A stretch of 64,000 bases of DNA from B46-G9 sp964581175 (GCA_964581175.1 CAZONI010000010.1:9333-73332); one strand, 5' to 3'; positions 50,618-60,118 are shown, counted from the stretch's first letter. Notes: generated by a model from the letters alone, not told the origin. Made by a program: numbers and translations.

Positions 50618-51343
50618 CTATTTTCCGCAGGCACAGAACCGGTTCCAACCCATAAGATAGGCTGCTCCGGCAATGGTTGTGCCGTAAAAGAAAGTTGGTT
50701 TGTCTTTGATGAATTGATCGATGGTTCCATTAACCAGGGTGGTACCGGTCACCAGAAGCAGGTCGGCCCAGCTGATGAGCCCTTCTGTAGCACCGGGACC
50801 TTCTATGGGGGTGTTGAATCTTGTTATGCCGATGTTGTCCGGATCCAGATCAACAACCCTCAGGGTGAAATCAGGGCCAAGCGCTTCTACTATACGGGGC
50901 TGGAATCCCACCTGCGCAATCTTGATTCGCCCATATTCCATTCTTAAGTGACTGCATAACTCAGTGGCGCACAGGGCGGGTTCCTGATCGCGGCAATGCA
51001 CTGTTTTTTCGACCAGTTTCAAGTGGCGCAACACTGCATTCAACGTTGCAATGAAGATGGCCCGCCGGTAGTTGCTATTGAGTCGCATTTCCAGTACTTC
51101 ATCAAGTGTGCCTTCAAAATCCCCGTACCGGTCGGTAAATGCCTGGCCCAATGCACCGCGAAAATCAGCCTGCATGAGCTTTTCTTTTCCCTTTTGCAGC
51201 GGAAAATCGTCCGCCTCGGGATTTCCTATGGCCTCCTCAACAGTGAGACCTCTGGCCTTTACCTGTACACGTCCGGCCAGAAGATCCGAACCATTGATCG
51301 AGTTAAGCAATCGTTGCCTCAGCTCCTCGTATAAATCATCCAT
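50618..51343 (-). CDS. DUF364 (putative heavy-metal chelation) domain protein
   Basis: 241 residues from ATG 51343 (AGGTTGAAAATA upstream is weak; ATG 51370 is an alternative). The C-terminal Rossmann-like domain carries the DUF364 marks: KIAQVGFQPRIVEALGPDFT, DLDPDNIGITRFN, ISWADLLLVTGTTLVNGTID and FFYGTTIAGAAYLMGWNRFC followed by ACGK. Four Cys in the middle and end could bind metal. Function is unknown; some relatives are linked to molybdenum or tungsten metabolism by context. Encoded 23 bases after the DUF2845 gene. Confidence 0.75.
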   Translation of the reverse strand: MDDLYEELRQRLLNSINGSDLLAGRVQVKARGLTVEEAIGNPEADDFPLQKGKEKLMQADFRGALGQAFTDRYGDFEGTLDEVLEMRLNSNYRRAIFIATLNAVLRHLKLVEKTVHCRDQEPALCATELCSHLRMEYGRIKIAQVGFQPRIVEALGPDFTLRVVDLDPDNIGITRFNTPIEGPGATEGLISWADLLLVTGTTLVNGTIDQFIKDKPTFFYGTTIAGAAYLMGWNRFCACGK

Positions 51344-51366
51344 TATTTTCAACCTCTCAGGTCCGA

Positions 51367-51666
51367 TCAATCGGCCATTTGCGATATGATCTTCCTTACA
51401 ACACCTCCTTCAATTATCAGAATAGTGTACCTCCCGTTCTTGGGGCCGTAGACCCAATGCTCGATTTTTGCTTCACGATCCCCATTTTCGTTAATTTGAT
51501 ACCCGACGACATCCCTTGACATGGGCTCGCCGCAAAACCTCAATACCTTGTATTCGAAATCTCCGACCTCTATAAGGTTATTGCCACACCTGAAAGCATA
51601 CGCCGTGGTCGAAGCAAGCGCGACCAAGAGCACGATAAATACGAGTACCAGTCTATTGGCTTGCAT
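51367..51666 (-). CDS. DUF2845 domain exported protein
   Basis: 99 residues. A signal peptide (VLVFIVLLVALASTTAYAF) is followed by the DUF2845 core: FRCGNNLIEVGDFEYKVLRF, CGEP, IEHWVYGPKNGRYTILIIEG and a short C-terminus. The two Cys (RCGN, FCGEP) are typical for the family and may be linked. It is a small periplasmic protein of unknown function, common in Proteobacteria and Desulfobacterota. Confidence 0.85.
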   Translation of the reverse strand: MQANRLVLVFIVLLVALASTTAYAFRCGNNLIEVGDFEYKVLRFCGEPMSRDVVGYQINENGDREAKIEHWVYGPKNGRYTILIIEGGVVRKIISQMAD

Positions 51667-51824
51667 TTGACGCTCCTTTCTTGCCGCAAGTCTTGGTCTT
51701 TTACCAGGACTTGCCGGAATTTCAGAACAGATTTAATGCCAACTTAACGCTCCTACCTCTTGCTCACTTGCATTTTACCGTCAAAGCACCACAAACTGCA
51801 ACACACATTTGCTCAGCAAAGATC

Positions 51825-52015
51825 CTGGCCCAGAAGGCCCGGCTTTGAGTTGCCTCTGGAAGGGACTATCGCCACCAATAGGTAACGATACAGACAATTC
51901 AGAATTCTGATTCCTGGATTCTTCGCGGGAGTATCACTGCATGGCCTCTGTTCTCTGACTCCGCGGAGCGGGATCTTTGATTCGCCCTCAGTACCAGGTT
52001 TTGGGATGGGGAGAA
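51825..52015. repeat. Second full copy of the dispersed repeat
   Basis: GGCCCGGCTTTGAGTTGCCT, CTGGAAGGGACTATCGCCAC, then TTCAGAATTCTGATTCCTGG and ATCACTGCATGGCCTCTGTT. Segments follow the same order as at 37285-37530. The 51667-52174 intergenic region holds no supported gene. Confidence 0.55.
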
Positions 52016-52174
52016 AAATATATCACTTCCGGGCTGGATAGTCACGGGTGACCAGAATCTGTTTGTGGACGTGTATGAGCTGGTCTATAGTAGAGGGAAA
52101 TCTGAGGCCCAGGTTTCATAACGAAAACATGGAAGCCCACCAGAAGTTCACAAAACAGCAGATTGGATGGAAAG

Positions 52175-53374
52175 ATGGAAACCGATAGAGGCTATACTCA
52201 AAACGCGTATCAAACCGAGTTCGAAGCAGAAGTCATTGGTACGAAGACTATTCAAGGCCACCAAGGTGTGTTCCTGGACCGCACATTTTTCTACCCCACC
52301 AGCGGCGGCCAGCCGCACGACACCGGAACCCTGCAGGGTGTACGCGTGATTGACGTGGTCGAAGAAGATGAGGCCGTCATTCACGTCGTGGATGGAAAGA
52401 TCCCTTCCGGCAAGGTCCAGGGGAAGGTTGACTGGACGCGTCGTTTCGACCACATGCAGCAGCACACGGGCCAGCATGTGCTTTCAGAGGCCTTTTTTCA
52501 CGTTCTGGGCGCGGAGACCATAGGATTCCACCTGAGTGAAGAGGTCACCACCATCGACCTGGCCACATCGGGGCTGACCTGGGAAAAGGTCCGACAGGTG
52601 GAAGAAGAGGCTAACCGTGTGGTATTTGAGAACCTGCAGGTACGAGTCCATGAAGCCGCGAAAGAAACCCTCTCACGATTTCCGCTGCGCAAGCCCCCTG
52701 CCGTAGAGGGAAGCATACGCATCGTGGAGGTCGATCAGTACGATTGGTCTGCCTGTTGCGGAACCCACGTGAAAGCAACAGGTGAGATAGGTCTGATCAA
52801 GATCGTTCGGTTCGAAAAATACAGGGACGGTTCCCGCGTAACCTTTCTCTGCGGGCATCGTACGCTCAGAGCCATGCAGCAAAAGACCGAAATCCTGGAA
52901 ACGGCGTCACGCCGTCTCACTTTTGCGGAATCGGAATTGATCAACGGGATTGACCGGCTGCTGGATCAGCAGAAGCGGCTCAAGAAACTTGAAAAGCAGT
53001 TGCTGGTCTATGAAGCAGCCGAGCGGTCTGCCCGGGCAAGGAAGATCGGCGAACTATTTTTCGACCATGATGTTTTTACCGATCGGGATGTGAAGTCGGT
53101 ACAGGCCTTGTGCCGGCAAATGACCGCGAATCCCAACACGGTCTGCCTTTTCGGGATAGAAACCGACCGGGCAACGGTGATCCTCGGCCAATCGGAAAAA
53201 GGACCCCTGGATTTCGGGTCGCTCACTTCAACCCTCTCCGAACTTCTGAACGGAAAAGGAGGCGGCAACCCGCGGCAGATACAGGTGAGCGGAACAGAAG
53301 CCCGCCTCCTCGCCCCTGCCATGGAAAAACTGATTAATCAAATCGTTCACGAGCTGGAAAATGGGGAGCGGTAA
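52175..53374 (+). CDS. Alanyl-tRNA editing protein (AlaX-L type, DHHA1 domain)
   Basis: 399 residues from ATG 52175. An AlaRS-like editing domain: LDRTFFYPTSGGQPHDTGTL, zinc/active-site HMQQHTGQHVLSEAF, then CCGTHVKATGEIGLIKI. A coiled coil (LLDQQKRLKKLEKQLLVYEA) and a C-terminal DHHA1 domain (GKGGGNPRQIQVSGTEARLL) follow. It hydrolyses Ser-tRNA(Ala) in trans. The His pair and Cys-x-x-x-His are intact. A stand-alone protein of this length is the AlaX-L class. Confidence 0.9.
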   Translation: METDRGYTQNAYQTEFEAEVIGTKTIQGHQGVFLDRTFFYPTSGGQPHDTGTLQGVRVIDVVEEDEAVIHVVDGKIPSGKVQGKVDWTRRFDHMQQHTGQHVLSEAFFHVLGAETIGFHLSEEVTTIDLATSGLTWEKVRQVEEEANRVVFENLQVRVHEAAKETLSRFPLRKPPAVEGSIRIVEVDQYDWSACCGTHVKATGEIGLIKIVRFEKYRDGSRVTFLCGHRTLRAMQQKTEILETASRRLTFAESELINGIDRLLDQQKRLKKLEKQLLVYEAAERSARARKIGELFFDHDVFTDRDVKSVQALCRQMTANPNTVCLFGIETDRATVILGQSEKGPLDFGSLTSTLSELLNGKGGGNPRQIQVSGTEARLLAPAMEKLINQIVHELENGER

Positions 53375-53444
53375 CAGTATTGGGGTTCCTGGGTACCTCG
53401 CCGCTCGGAAATCGAGGCGAGCGCATACGGGATAGGACTTTTTC

Positions 53445-53849
53445 TCAGTGACTGCCGGAAGAGCTTTCTCTTTTCCTCTTTTCATGTTCCAGGACATTCT
53501 TCAAGGACTCAATGACGTTGGCGGCCTCCTTCCTGGTGAAGGTATTGATATCTGATTTTTTGTGATATTTTCTCAGGAAATTCATAAAATGAGGCTCTTC
53601 CCAATGGAGCTGCTCCTTGAGGCTCCTGATGTACATCTTCTGCCGGAAAGTAAGGCCGTCTCGATTGATTCTGTAGTACTTACTCCTTGCAAAATAGTTC
53701 ATGAGCGTACGAAATCCGCGTTCGTCGAGATACTTCGCGGACCGCACGCCCGTGATAGCCTCCAATCTATCACGGTACTCCTGCTCGGAGAGACCGAGTT
53801 CCTTTACAACGATATGGATGACGGCCAACTTTTTCTTATCAAGGGTCAT
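53445..53849 (-). CDS. GemA/Gp16 family protein (DUF1018, Mu-like phage origin)
   Basis: 134 residues. Family pattern: KLAVIHIVVKELGLSEQEYR, then DRLEAITGVRSAKYLDERGF, RQKMYIRSLKEQLHWEE, and a C-terminal DINTFTRKEAANVIESLKNV. In phage Mu GemA/Gp16 modulates host gene expression. No other phage gene is nearby, so it is a phage orphan or a domesticated gene. ATG 53849 has AAGGAC 8 bases upstream. Confidence 0.85.
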   Translation of the reverse strand: MTLDKKKLAVIHIVVKELGLSEQEYRDRLEAITGVRSAKYLDERGFRTLMNYFARSKYYRINRDGLTFRQKMYIRSLKEQLHWEEPHFMNFLRKYHKKSDINTFTRKEAANVIESLKNVLEHEKRKRESSSGSH

Positions 53850-54121
53850 GCTTCAGTCCTTTTCGGCAGCATCTCCGGCGATATGGCTGGAGTGATCATT
53901 TGTATGCAACATGTACCAAGACACGGAGAGAGTGTCAATCGTATTGGACTCTTCGCACCTTTCAATGAAAAGACAGAACATCACTAATGTTGTCTCAAAA
54001 AAATGCCGATATTTTAAATAGTGCTGTTGACTCTCGATATAAGACGTAGGGAAACAGGTCGACGCACCGGAAAGGTTTGGATTTCAAATAACATAATTCA
54101 ATACCGTGGGGAGACAAAGCT

Positions 54122-54685
54122 ATGGCCGAGCAGAGACAGGTGGCAGTCGTGACATCTCTGGGGAAAAAGTATTCAGGGATGGTCGATATTCCAAACGAAT
54201 CATTCAGGACCACGGATCTATTTAACAGCGCCAATATCTATTGGAAGAACCCCAATGAAAAATGCTTTGAGAATGCCATCCTAATGTACAACGCCCGGTT
54301 GATGTTCGATGAAACGTCTTTGTATAAGAAATACGATAAAATTCAGATACGGCTAGATGAAATATTCTATTTTTATGATGACCATCCGGGCATCAGCGAC
54401 GAGAGAGAGAAGATGCGCGCTTCAACAATGGTGCAGATGAGCCGGGAGAAACTCCAGAGAGTCAATATAATCACCGTCCTGGTTTCTAATTCATTCTACG
54501 ATATAGCGGGAGACTTCTATGGCCTGTTTAAGAAGAAATCCAACGATCGGTTTCTTCCTTTGACGAACGTGAGTATGATCGAGATCTCAAAAAAGGATGG
54601 CAAATGGTTTAAGAAAGAAGTTACCCTTCCCCACAAATTCATCTGCGTCAGCAACCGCCATGTCGAGTCCGCACTGATCGGCTAA
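54122..54685 (+). CDS. Hypothetical protein (DUF6812-like beginning)
   Basis: 187 residues. N-terminal part VAVVTSLGKKYSGMVDIPNE then SFRTTDLFNSANIYWKNPNE resembles the start of DUF6812-type proteins ('G.V.IP...R.SD.LN'). The middle has LDEIFYFYDDHPGISDEREK and the end MIEISKKDGKWFKKEVTLPH followed by KFICVSNRHVESALIG. No signal peptide or membrane span. ATG 54122 has GGGGAGAC upstream. Function unknown; slightly AT-rich. Confidence 0.6.
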   Translation: MAEQRQVAVVTSLGKKYSGMVDIPNESFRTTDLFNSANIYWKNPNEKCFENAILMYNARLMFDETSLYKKYDKIQIRLDEIFYFYDDHPGISDEREKMRASTMVQMSREKLQRVNIITVLVSNSFYDIAGDFYGLFKKKSNDRFLPLTNVSMIEISKKDGKWFKKEVTLPHKFICVSNRHVESALIG

Positions 54686-55086
54686 CTTTAAATGGGAGTG
54701 AAGTGGAGAGATGATCTTCGCCTCTCCGGCCAGTGATCGGCCCATAGGAAATGGCTACGCCCCGGCCTGGAAGGATTTCCCTTGACCCACAACAGCAGGT
54801 TCACTATAGTTTTCTGATAAAAGAAACTTCCTGTTGTGTGGATTGTGAAGTTGTTTTTCGGAGGTCCTCATTTCCTTGTTTTTAATGAATTTCGCCCATC
54901 TCTGTTTATGAAAATTGCAGAGCTAGTCTCACGATATCCAGATCTCAAATATTTATCCGGAACAGAACGACCTTTACCCAGCCTGCTGTTTGCGGTCGAA
55001 AGCCACAAGAAATTTACTCGCCATGAAGGATCAGGCGCCGTGTCCTCTTAACGAAGTCCTTCAGGAAAATGCTACAAGGAGCAGCA
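54686..55086. other. Upstream region of the dehydratase-like gene
   Basis: A promoter at 54782-54810 lies here. A 71-codon frame (54836-55051) with FGGPHFLVFNEFRPSLFMKI and LKYLSGTERPLPSLLFAV could be a small protein, but it has no family and no ribosome site at ATG/GTG 54839. Confidence 0.4.
54782..54810 (+). promoter_or_regulatory. Predicted promoter upstream of the 4-hydroxybutyryl-CoA dehydratase-like gene
   Basis: TTGACC (54782-54787), 17 bases, TATAGT (54805-54810). An imperfect stem ACAACAGCAGG...CCTGTTGT spans the region from the spacer to about 54837, which could be an operator or a transcript hairpin. Confidence 0.5.
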
Positions 55087-56541
55087 ATGAAACTCGTCAA
55101 TGGAGCAGAATATATTGAAAGTCTCAGGAACCTACACCCAACGATCTATTACAAGGGCAAGAAAATCGGCGATGTGACCCGTCACCCGGCCACGGCCCCC
55201 CATGTGCGCGCCGCGGCCATGACTTATGCTCTCGCTAATGACAAAGAGTATAAAGACCTGGCCACAGCCGTCTCCCACCTGACCGGCAGGACCATAAGCC
55301 GGTTTACCCACGTACATCAGAACATCGAAGACCTGCTCAAGAAGGTCAAGCTTCTGCGGGTGTTGGGACAGAAGACCGGGACCTGCTTTCAGAGGTGTGT
55401 GGGGTACGACGGGATCAACGCCACCTACTCCGTAGCCTATGAGATCGACGAGAAACATGGGACCGGTTATCTGGAACGTTTCAAGAAATGGCTGACCTGG
55501 ATCCAGGATGAAAACCTGATGGTGGTGGGGGCCATGACAGACCCGAAAGGCGATCGGTCCAAGGGCCCTGCGGACCAGCCTGATCCGGACCAGTACGTCC
55601 ATGTGGTAGAGCGGAGGGATGACGGGCTCATTATCCGGGGGGCGAAACTCCATATGACCGGGGCCGTGAATTCACACGAAATCCTGGTCATGCCCACGGC
55701 CGCCATGGACGAGCGGTCCAGAGACTACGCCGTAGTCTGCGCCATACCGGTCGACGCGCCTGGCGTTACCATGATCTTCGGCCGCCAGGCAAGCGATGAC
55801 CGGCGAGACAGGCGGGAGCGGATTGACGTGGGCAAGCCTTCCTTCGGGGCCGTGGGAGGGGAATCGGTGATCGCCTTTGAAGATGTGTTTGTTCCAAGGG
55901 AAAGGGTGTTTATGGACGGCGAGACGGATTTCACGGGGACCCTCGTCTACCGGTTTGCCGCCCACCACCGCGCCAATTACGGGGCCTGCAAGACAGGCCT
56001 TATGGATGTCCTGACCGGGGCCGTCAGCTACCTGGCGCAGATCCAGGGAACCGCCGGCGCCTCCCATGTCAAAGACAAGGTCACAGAAATGATCCATCTG
56101 TGCGAGACCCTTTACAGCTCCTCCATTGCCTGTGCCGCAGAAGGATGTCCCACTCCCTCGGGGGCCTATATGGTGGACACCATGTTGGCAAATGTCTGCA
56201 AACAGAATGTCACCCGGTTTCACTTTGAAGTAGCCCGATTAGCCGTTGATCTGGCAGGCGGGTTTATCGCGACGCTGCCCAGCCAGTATGACCTGGAAAG
56301 CGAGGAAATCGGCCATCTGGTTGAGAAGTATTTCTCAGGGACAAAGGGAATTCCCACAAAACACCGCGTCAAAATTGCCCGGCTGATCGAGGCCATGACC
56401 GGAGGGACTGCTCTGGTGGAGTCGATGCATGGTGCGGGGTCCCCGCAGGCGCAGAGGGTGATGATCTTCAGAGAGGGTCAACTGGACAAGAAGATCAGGC
56501 TAGCAAAGGCGCTGTTGGGGATACCCCTCAAGGAATCATAG
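55087..56541 (+). CDS. 4-hydroxybutyryl-CoA dehydratase/vinylacetyl-CoA isomerase family protein
   Basis: 484 residues from ATG 55087 (AAGGAGCAGC). 4-hydroxyphenylacetate 3-monooxygenase/AbfD superfamily. The [4Fe-4S] ligands of the Clostridium aminobutyricum dehydratase (Cys99, Cys103, His292, Cys299) correspond to Cys100 and Cys104 in TGTCFQRCVGYDG and to His294 and Cys301 in HHRANYGACKTG. The flavin-monooxygenase branch lacks this cluster, so a radical dehydratase is favoured. FAD region: MTGAVNSHEILVMPT. In GABA or 4-hydroxybutyrate fermentation it makes crotonyl-CoA, but the true substrate may be another hydroxyacyl-CoA. A GNAT gene follows. Confidence 0.87.
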   Translation: MKLVNGAEYIESLRNLHPTIYYKGKKIGDVTRHPATAPHVRAAAMTYALANDKEYKDLATAVSHLTGRTISRFTHVHQNIEDLLKKVKLLRVLGQKTGTCFQRCVGYDGINATYSVAYEIDEKHGTGYLERFKKWLTWIQDENLMVVGAMTDPKGDRSKGPADQPDPDQYVHVVERRDDGLIIRGAKLHMTGAVNSHEILVMPTAAMDERSRDYAVVCAIPVDAPGVTMIFGRQASDDRRDRRERIDVGKPSFGAVGGESVIAFEDVFVPRERVFMDGETDFTGTLVYRFAAHHRANYGACKTGLMDVLTGAVSYLAQIQGTAGASHVKDKVTEMIHLCETLYSSSIACAAEGCPTPSGAYMVDTMLANVCKQNVTRFHFEVARLAVDLAGGFIATLPSQYDLESEEIGHLVEKYFSGTKGIPTKHRVKIARLIEAMTGGTALVESMHGAGSPQAQRVMIFREGQLDKKIRLAKALLGIPLKES

Positions 56542-56543
56542 GG

Positions 56544-57497
56544 TTGTACCGAAAACTGGATATTCATATACGTCCGTTGCGAGAGAACGACCTGGAGGAT
56601 GCGGAAAGGATATTCCGCATTGCCTTCGGCACATTCTTCGGCATAGCGGACCCGCAGAACCACGTCCCGGACAGGCGGCTTGTCAGCACCCGCTTTTATG
56701 GGGAACACACAACCGCATTCGGCGCAGAGGTGAACGGTCGTCTGGTGGGGACCAATATGGGCACCAGATGGGGAACCGTGGGGTTTATGGGACCTCTGAC
56801 TATTCTCCCGGACCTCTGGAACCGCGGCATTGCCAAACTGCTGATCGGACCTGTTCTCGGGACCTTTGATCACCGGGGATGCAGGCACACGGGGCTCTTC
56901 ACCTTTGCTTCCAGTCAAAAACATGTTGGGTTGTACCAGGGATACGGGTTCTGGCCTCGCTTTCTCACGGTCCTCATGTCCCGGGCCGTACAGGAGAGAG
57001 GTACCAATCCTGCATATGTCCGGTATGCCGATGTTACTGAAGATGTGCGCAGACGGCTTATCCATACCTGCTTCCAAATCACGGATCAGATCTTCACAGG
57101 GCTTGATTTGACTCAGGAAATCGCTGCAGTGCACGGGCACAGCCTCGGGCACACGTTGTTCTTGGGGCAAGGAGGCGAGGTAGACGGTCTGGCAGTCTGC
57201 CATCTGGGTCCCGGTACCGAAGCGGGTGAGGACACCTGCTACATCAAGTTCGGGGCGGTGCGGCCGGGGCCGGATGCAGGGGAAACCTTTGATCGTCTTA
57301 TCAGGGCCTGTGATCACCTGGCCGCTGCACGCGGGATGTCCAGGTTGACGGCCGGCGTCAATACGGCCCGGCGGCATGCATACGTCAGGATGCTCAAGCG
57401 GGGCTTCGCTATTGAAAACCTGGGGATAGCGATGGAACGGCCCGACGAGGCGGGATACAATCGACCGGATGTTTATGTCATAGATGATTGGCGCTAG
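56544..57497 (+). CDS. GNAT family N-acetyltransferase
   Basis: 317 residues starting at TTG 56544, two bases after the preceding stop, with AAGGAA 9 bases upstream; no ATG is close. N-terminal GNAT fold: IHIRPLRENDLEDAERIFRI, then VGFMGPLTILPDLWNRGIAK followed by LLIGPVL (the acetyl-CoA loop Q/RxxGxG/A as RGIAK) and HVGLYQGYGFWPRFLT. A second, degenerate GNAT-like half follows (FVAAR-type motifs around DHLAAARGMSRLTAGVNTAR, then RRHAYVRMLKRGFAIENLGI). Substrate unknown. Tight spacing suggests it is cotranslated with the dehydratase. Confidence 0.83.
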   Translation: MYRKLDIHIRPLRENDLEDAERIFRIAFGTFFGIADPQNHVPDRRLVSTRFYGEHTTAFGAEVNGRLVGTNMGTRWGTVGFMGPLTILPDLWNRGIAKLLIGPVLGTFDHRGCRHTGLFTFASSQKHVGLYQGYGFWPRFLTVLMSRAVQERGTNPAYVRYADVTEDVRRRLIHTCFQITDQIFTGLDLTQEIAAVHGHSLGHTLFLGQGGEVDGLAVCHLGPGTEAGEDTCYIKFGAVRPGPDAGETFDRLIRACDHLAAARGMSRLTAGVNTARRHAYVRMLKRGFAIENLGIAMERPDEAGYNRPDVYVIDDWR

Positions 57498-57685
57498 CGC
57501 ACGGTGCTTTCCTGCTCTTGGTGCATTCGCTTAATAGCGACACTAAAAGTCACACAGAGGACAAAAAATGCACATGCGCAGGCAGGCGAAGTACAGATTC
57601 GATTGTGGGCTCGATGACTGCGCGCAACCCTCCCTGAGTTTTCCGGTTTCCAGCAGGTGAGAACGGGACAACTGATGCGTCTTCA

Positions 57686-58447
57686 TCAAAACCTTACACC
57701 GACCTCTGCAAATGGCCCCTTGAGCTCGAAATTTGCCCGAACGTCTTCCTCGTCGATGTCGATCTTGTCGTAGCGGTATCCGCCGGCCACAAAAAGCGGC
57801 CCGAAAAGCCTCAAGCGGACACGTCCGATCAGGCTGTAGATCGCATTGCCGCTGAACGACATGACACGGGACTCGGCTTCGAAAGCCAGGCGCTCGATAG
57901 GGACAACCTGGATCGCGGCGTAAACCTGGGGAATGACTACGGTTGCACTCTGTTTTTCGTCGAATGCTGCCTGCCGGATTTGAGCTTCCACGTCGAATGC
58001 CCGGGCATTGATGCCCAGATCGATATTCAATCTGTCTCCGGTTACGGTTTTAAGAAATGGAAGTCCGTAATACAAACCGATGTCATACTGATCGAATCTG
58101 AGTTTTGAATAGAAATCGACATTGCTCGAGAAGGTGTGGTCGCCGAATGTAAAAGACCCGCTTTTGCGACCGGTTGCTTCGAATTTTGATGGAGCCGCGA
58201 CCACGTAGATATTAGGAAGCAGTGCCGGCGTTTCGATTTTGGCGCGTCCTTGGAGCCGGATTTTCCGGTCATAGTTGAGATCATTGTCGATGTTGATCAG
58301 GTCTGCCGAACTCAAGGCCTTGTAGCCGAATGTTCCGTTGGGGTCCTGCTGCCACCCGCCAACGGCAAATTCAAGGCCCGCTGCATTGGCCCCGGACAGC
58401 CCGACCACCCAGCTGAGCAGGAGAATTCCTAAGACTCTTTTTACCAT
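57686..58447 (-). CDS. TIGR04219 family outer-membrane beta-barrel protein
   Basis: 253 residues. Signal peptide (VLGILLLSWVVGLSGANA), then LEFAVGGWQQDPNGTFGYKA, which is the usual TIGR04219 start. Alternating strands (YDIGLYYGLPFLKTVTGDRL; YRYDKIDIDEEDVRANFELK) end in FAEVGVRF with a terminal Phe, as required for barrel insertion. Likely a small 8-10 strand outer-membrane barrel of unknown role. ATG 58447 has GGAGGGAAAAC. Confidence 0.85.
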   Translation of the reverse strand: MVKRVLGILLLSWVVGLSGANAAGLEFAVGGWQQDPNGTFGYKALSSADLINIDNDLNYDRKIRLQGRAKIETPALLPNIYVVAAPSKFEATGRKSGSFTFGDHTFSSNVDFYSKLRFDQYDIGLYYGLPFLKTVTGDRLNIDLGINARAFDVEAQIRQAAFDEKQSATVVIPQVYAAIQVVPIERLAFEAESRVMSFSGNAIYSLIGRVRLRLFGPLFVAGGYRYDKIDIDEEDVRANFELKGPFAEVGVRF

Positions 58448-58723
58448 GTTTTCCCTCCTCTGGTTCGGTTATCAAAAATTATCCGGCTATATGTCGACCA
58501 TACGTGAAATGCAAGAAATATGCCCTGATCCCGGGCAGCCCTCGCCCTTGACTGGCCAAGGGAATTTCTCTATAGTCTTCCTCCGGAAAAGAATTATCTT
58601 CCACACGCTCGTCTACCTGGGGGAACCCGAACCTGAGGGATAAGAGGTCAAGGTCGTCTTCCGGGCGCCTGCACCGGGTCCCTGGACCGATCGAGCGGAA
58701 CCGGCGGCCTAAGGGAGGACAAT

Positions 58724-60118
58724 GTGGCACTTTCTGTCATTCTGCTGAGTTTTGAGACTATTCTCATCTGTGCAGCCGGCCTCTTCACCTGGGAATCCTT
58801 GAAGGAGAGAGAACCCCGCGCGCCGAAAGCGGGCTTGGCAGCGACCCTTCTCCTCCTGCTGCCGGCGCCGGTGATTGTGCTCCTGCCCCCGCTGCGACCT
58901 TTCGTTGGTCTGGTCTTCGGTTTCGTGGTCTTTTTCGGTCTGGCCTGCGCCGTACGCTGGAGGCCCAATCCACGCGCCATGAAAGGCTCTCAGGGGTACG
59001 TGGTCGAAGAAGTCGAACGTTTTGACGAACGTGATATCGTCTTCGCTCGAAACCGTTGTCTCCCCACGGGATCTGAGGTGTACAAACGGTATTACGCACT
59101 GCATCCCGAGAAAGAAGTGAAGGACGCCGAACGGCGGGAGAAAGGAGGACCTCTCGGCCGGCCGGGATCCATCGACAAAAGCTATAGGCCCAATGTGTCG
59201 ATGATCCGGGCCTCTTTCGAACTTCCAGCCTTTCTCGGCCCCTACGCCTTGGCTGAACCGGCCCCAGGCTCCGCTCCCGCGGAAATGGATCCGGCAAAGG
59301 CCACCCGGATTATCAAGGGATTCGCAAGGCGTCTCGGAGCGGACCTGGTAGGGGTATGCCGGGTCCACCCCATGTGGACCTACTCCCATCGCGGAGAAAT
59401 TTATTACGACAACTGGGAGGAATGGGGCGCGGAAATCCCGCCTCCCCTTCCCTTTGCAGTGGTTGTGGCGACTGAGATGGACAGAAGGAACGTGAACGGG
59501 GGGCCGCACACGCCCACGGTGGTCGAAAGTTCCTACAACTATGCCAAAGGGGCCTTTATTACCACTGCGCTGGCCCGATGGGCCGGGGACATGGGGTACC
59601 GTGCCGCTGCCCATCATAACCGTCACTACGACCTCCTCATGGTTCCCCTGGCAGTAGACGCCGGCCTGGGGGAACTCGGCCGTCTGGGCTACCTGATCAC
59701 CGACCCGTTCGGCCCCAGGGTTCGTCTTTTTGCGGTCACGACCGATCTGCCGCTGGTGCCCGATAAACCGGTGGACCTCGGCGTGGAAGGTTTCTGTGAG
59801 CGGTGTCTGAAATGTGCTGATTCATGCCCTTCGAGATCCATCCCGCACGGAGAGAAAAAGCTCTCTAACGGCATCGAAAGATGGAAACTCAACGAGGAGA
59901 CCTGTTTCGATTACTGGGGCAAGGTGGGAACCGATTGCTCGGTCTGCATGGGAGTGTGCCCATTCAGCAGAGCTGACCGGCCTCTCCATCGATTCGTGAG
60001 ATGGTTCATCCGCCGGTCCCCCTTGGCCCGGCAGGTCTTCCCCTACCTCGACAACTTCATCTACGGCAGGAAATGGCGGCCGAGAGAAGTGCCGGACTGG
60101 GTCGACTATCCAAAGTAG
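58724..60118 (+). CDS. Membrane-anchored reductive dehalogenase family protein
   Basis: 464 residues from GTG 58724 (GGGAGGACAAT). Three N-terminal spans (SVILLSFETILICAAGLFTW; ATLLLLLPAPVIVLLPP; FVGLVFGFVVFFGLACAV) replace the usual twin-arginine signal. The catalytic part resembles PceA/RdhA: YNYAKGAFITTALARWAGDM, then AVDAGLGELGRLGYLITDPF and GPRVRLFAVTTDLPLVPDKP. Two [4Fe-4S] sites follow: CERCLKCADSCPS and CSVCMGVCPFS. Corrinoid and organohalide use is not proven for such transmembrane-type homologues, common in non-dehalogenating Desulfobacterota. No rdhB-like anchor gene is adjacent. Confidence 0.87.
   Translation: MALSVILLSFETILICAAGLFTWESLKEREPRAPKAGLAATLLLLLPAPVIVLLPPLRPFVGLVFGFVVFFGLACAVRWRPNPRAMKGSQGYVVEEVERFDERDIVFARNRCLPTGSEVYKRYYALHPEKEVKDAERREKGGPLGRPGSIDKSYRPNVSMIRASFELPAFLGPYALAEPAPGSAPAEMDPAKATRIIKGFARRLGADLVGVCRVHPMWTYSHRGEIYYDNWEEWGAEIPPPLPFAVVVATEMDRRNVNGGPHTPTVVESSYNYAKGAFITTALARWAGDMGYRAAAHHNRHYDLLMVPLAVDAGLGELGRLGYLITDPFGPRVRLFAVTTDLPLVPDKPVDLGVEGFCERCLKCADSCPSRSIPHGEKKLSNGIERWKLNEETCFDYWGKVGTDCSVCMGVCPFSRADRPLHRFVRWFIRRSPLARQVFPYLDNFIYGRKWRPREVPDWVDYPK

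Noticed and set aside
53372..53440. ACAGTATTGGGG after the AlaX gene as an end of the inverted-repeat element at 33403
   Set aside because: The match is only about 12 bases and no partner end was found nearby.
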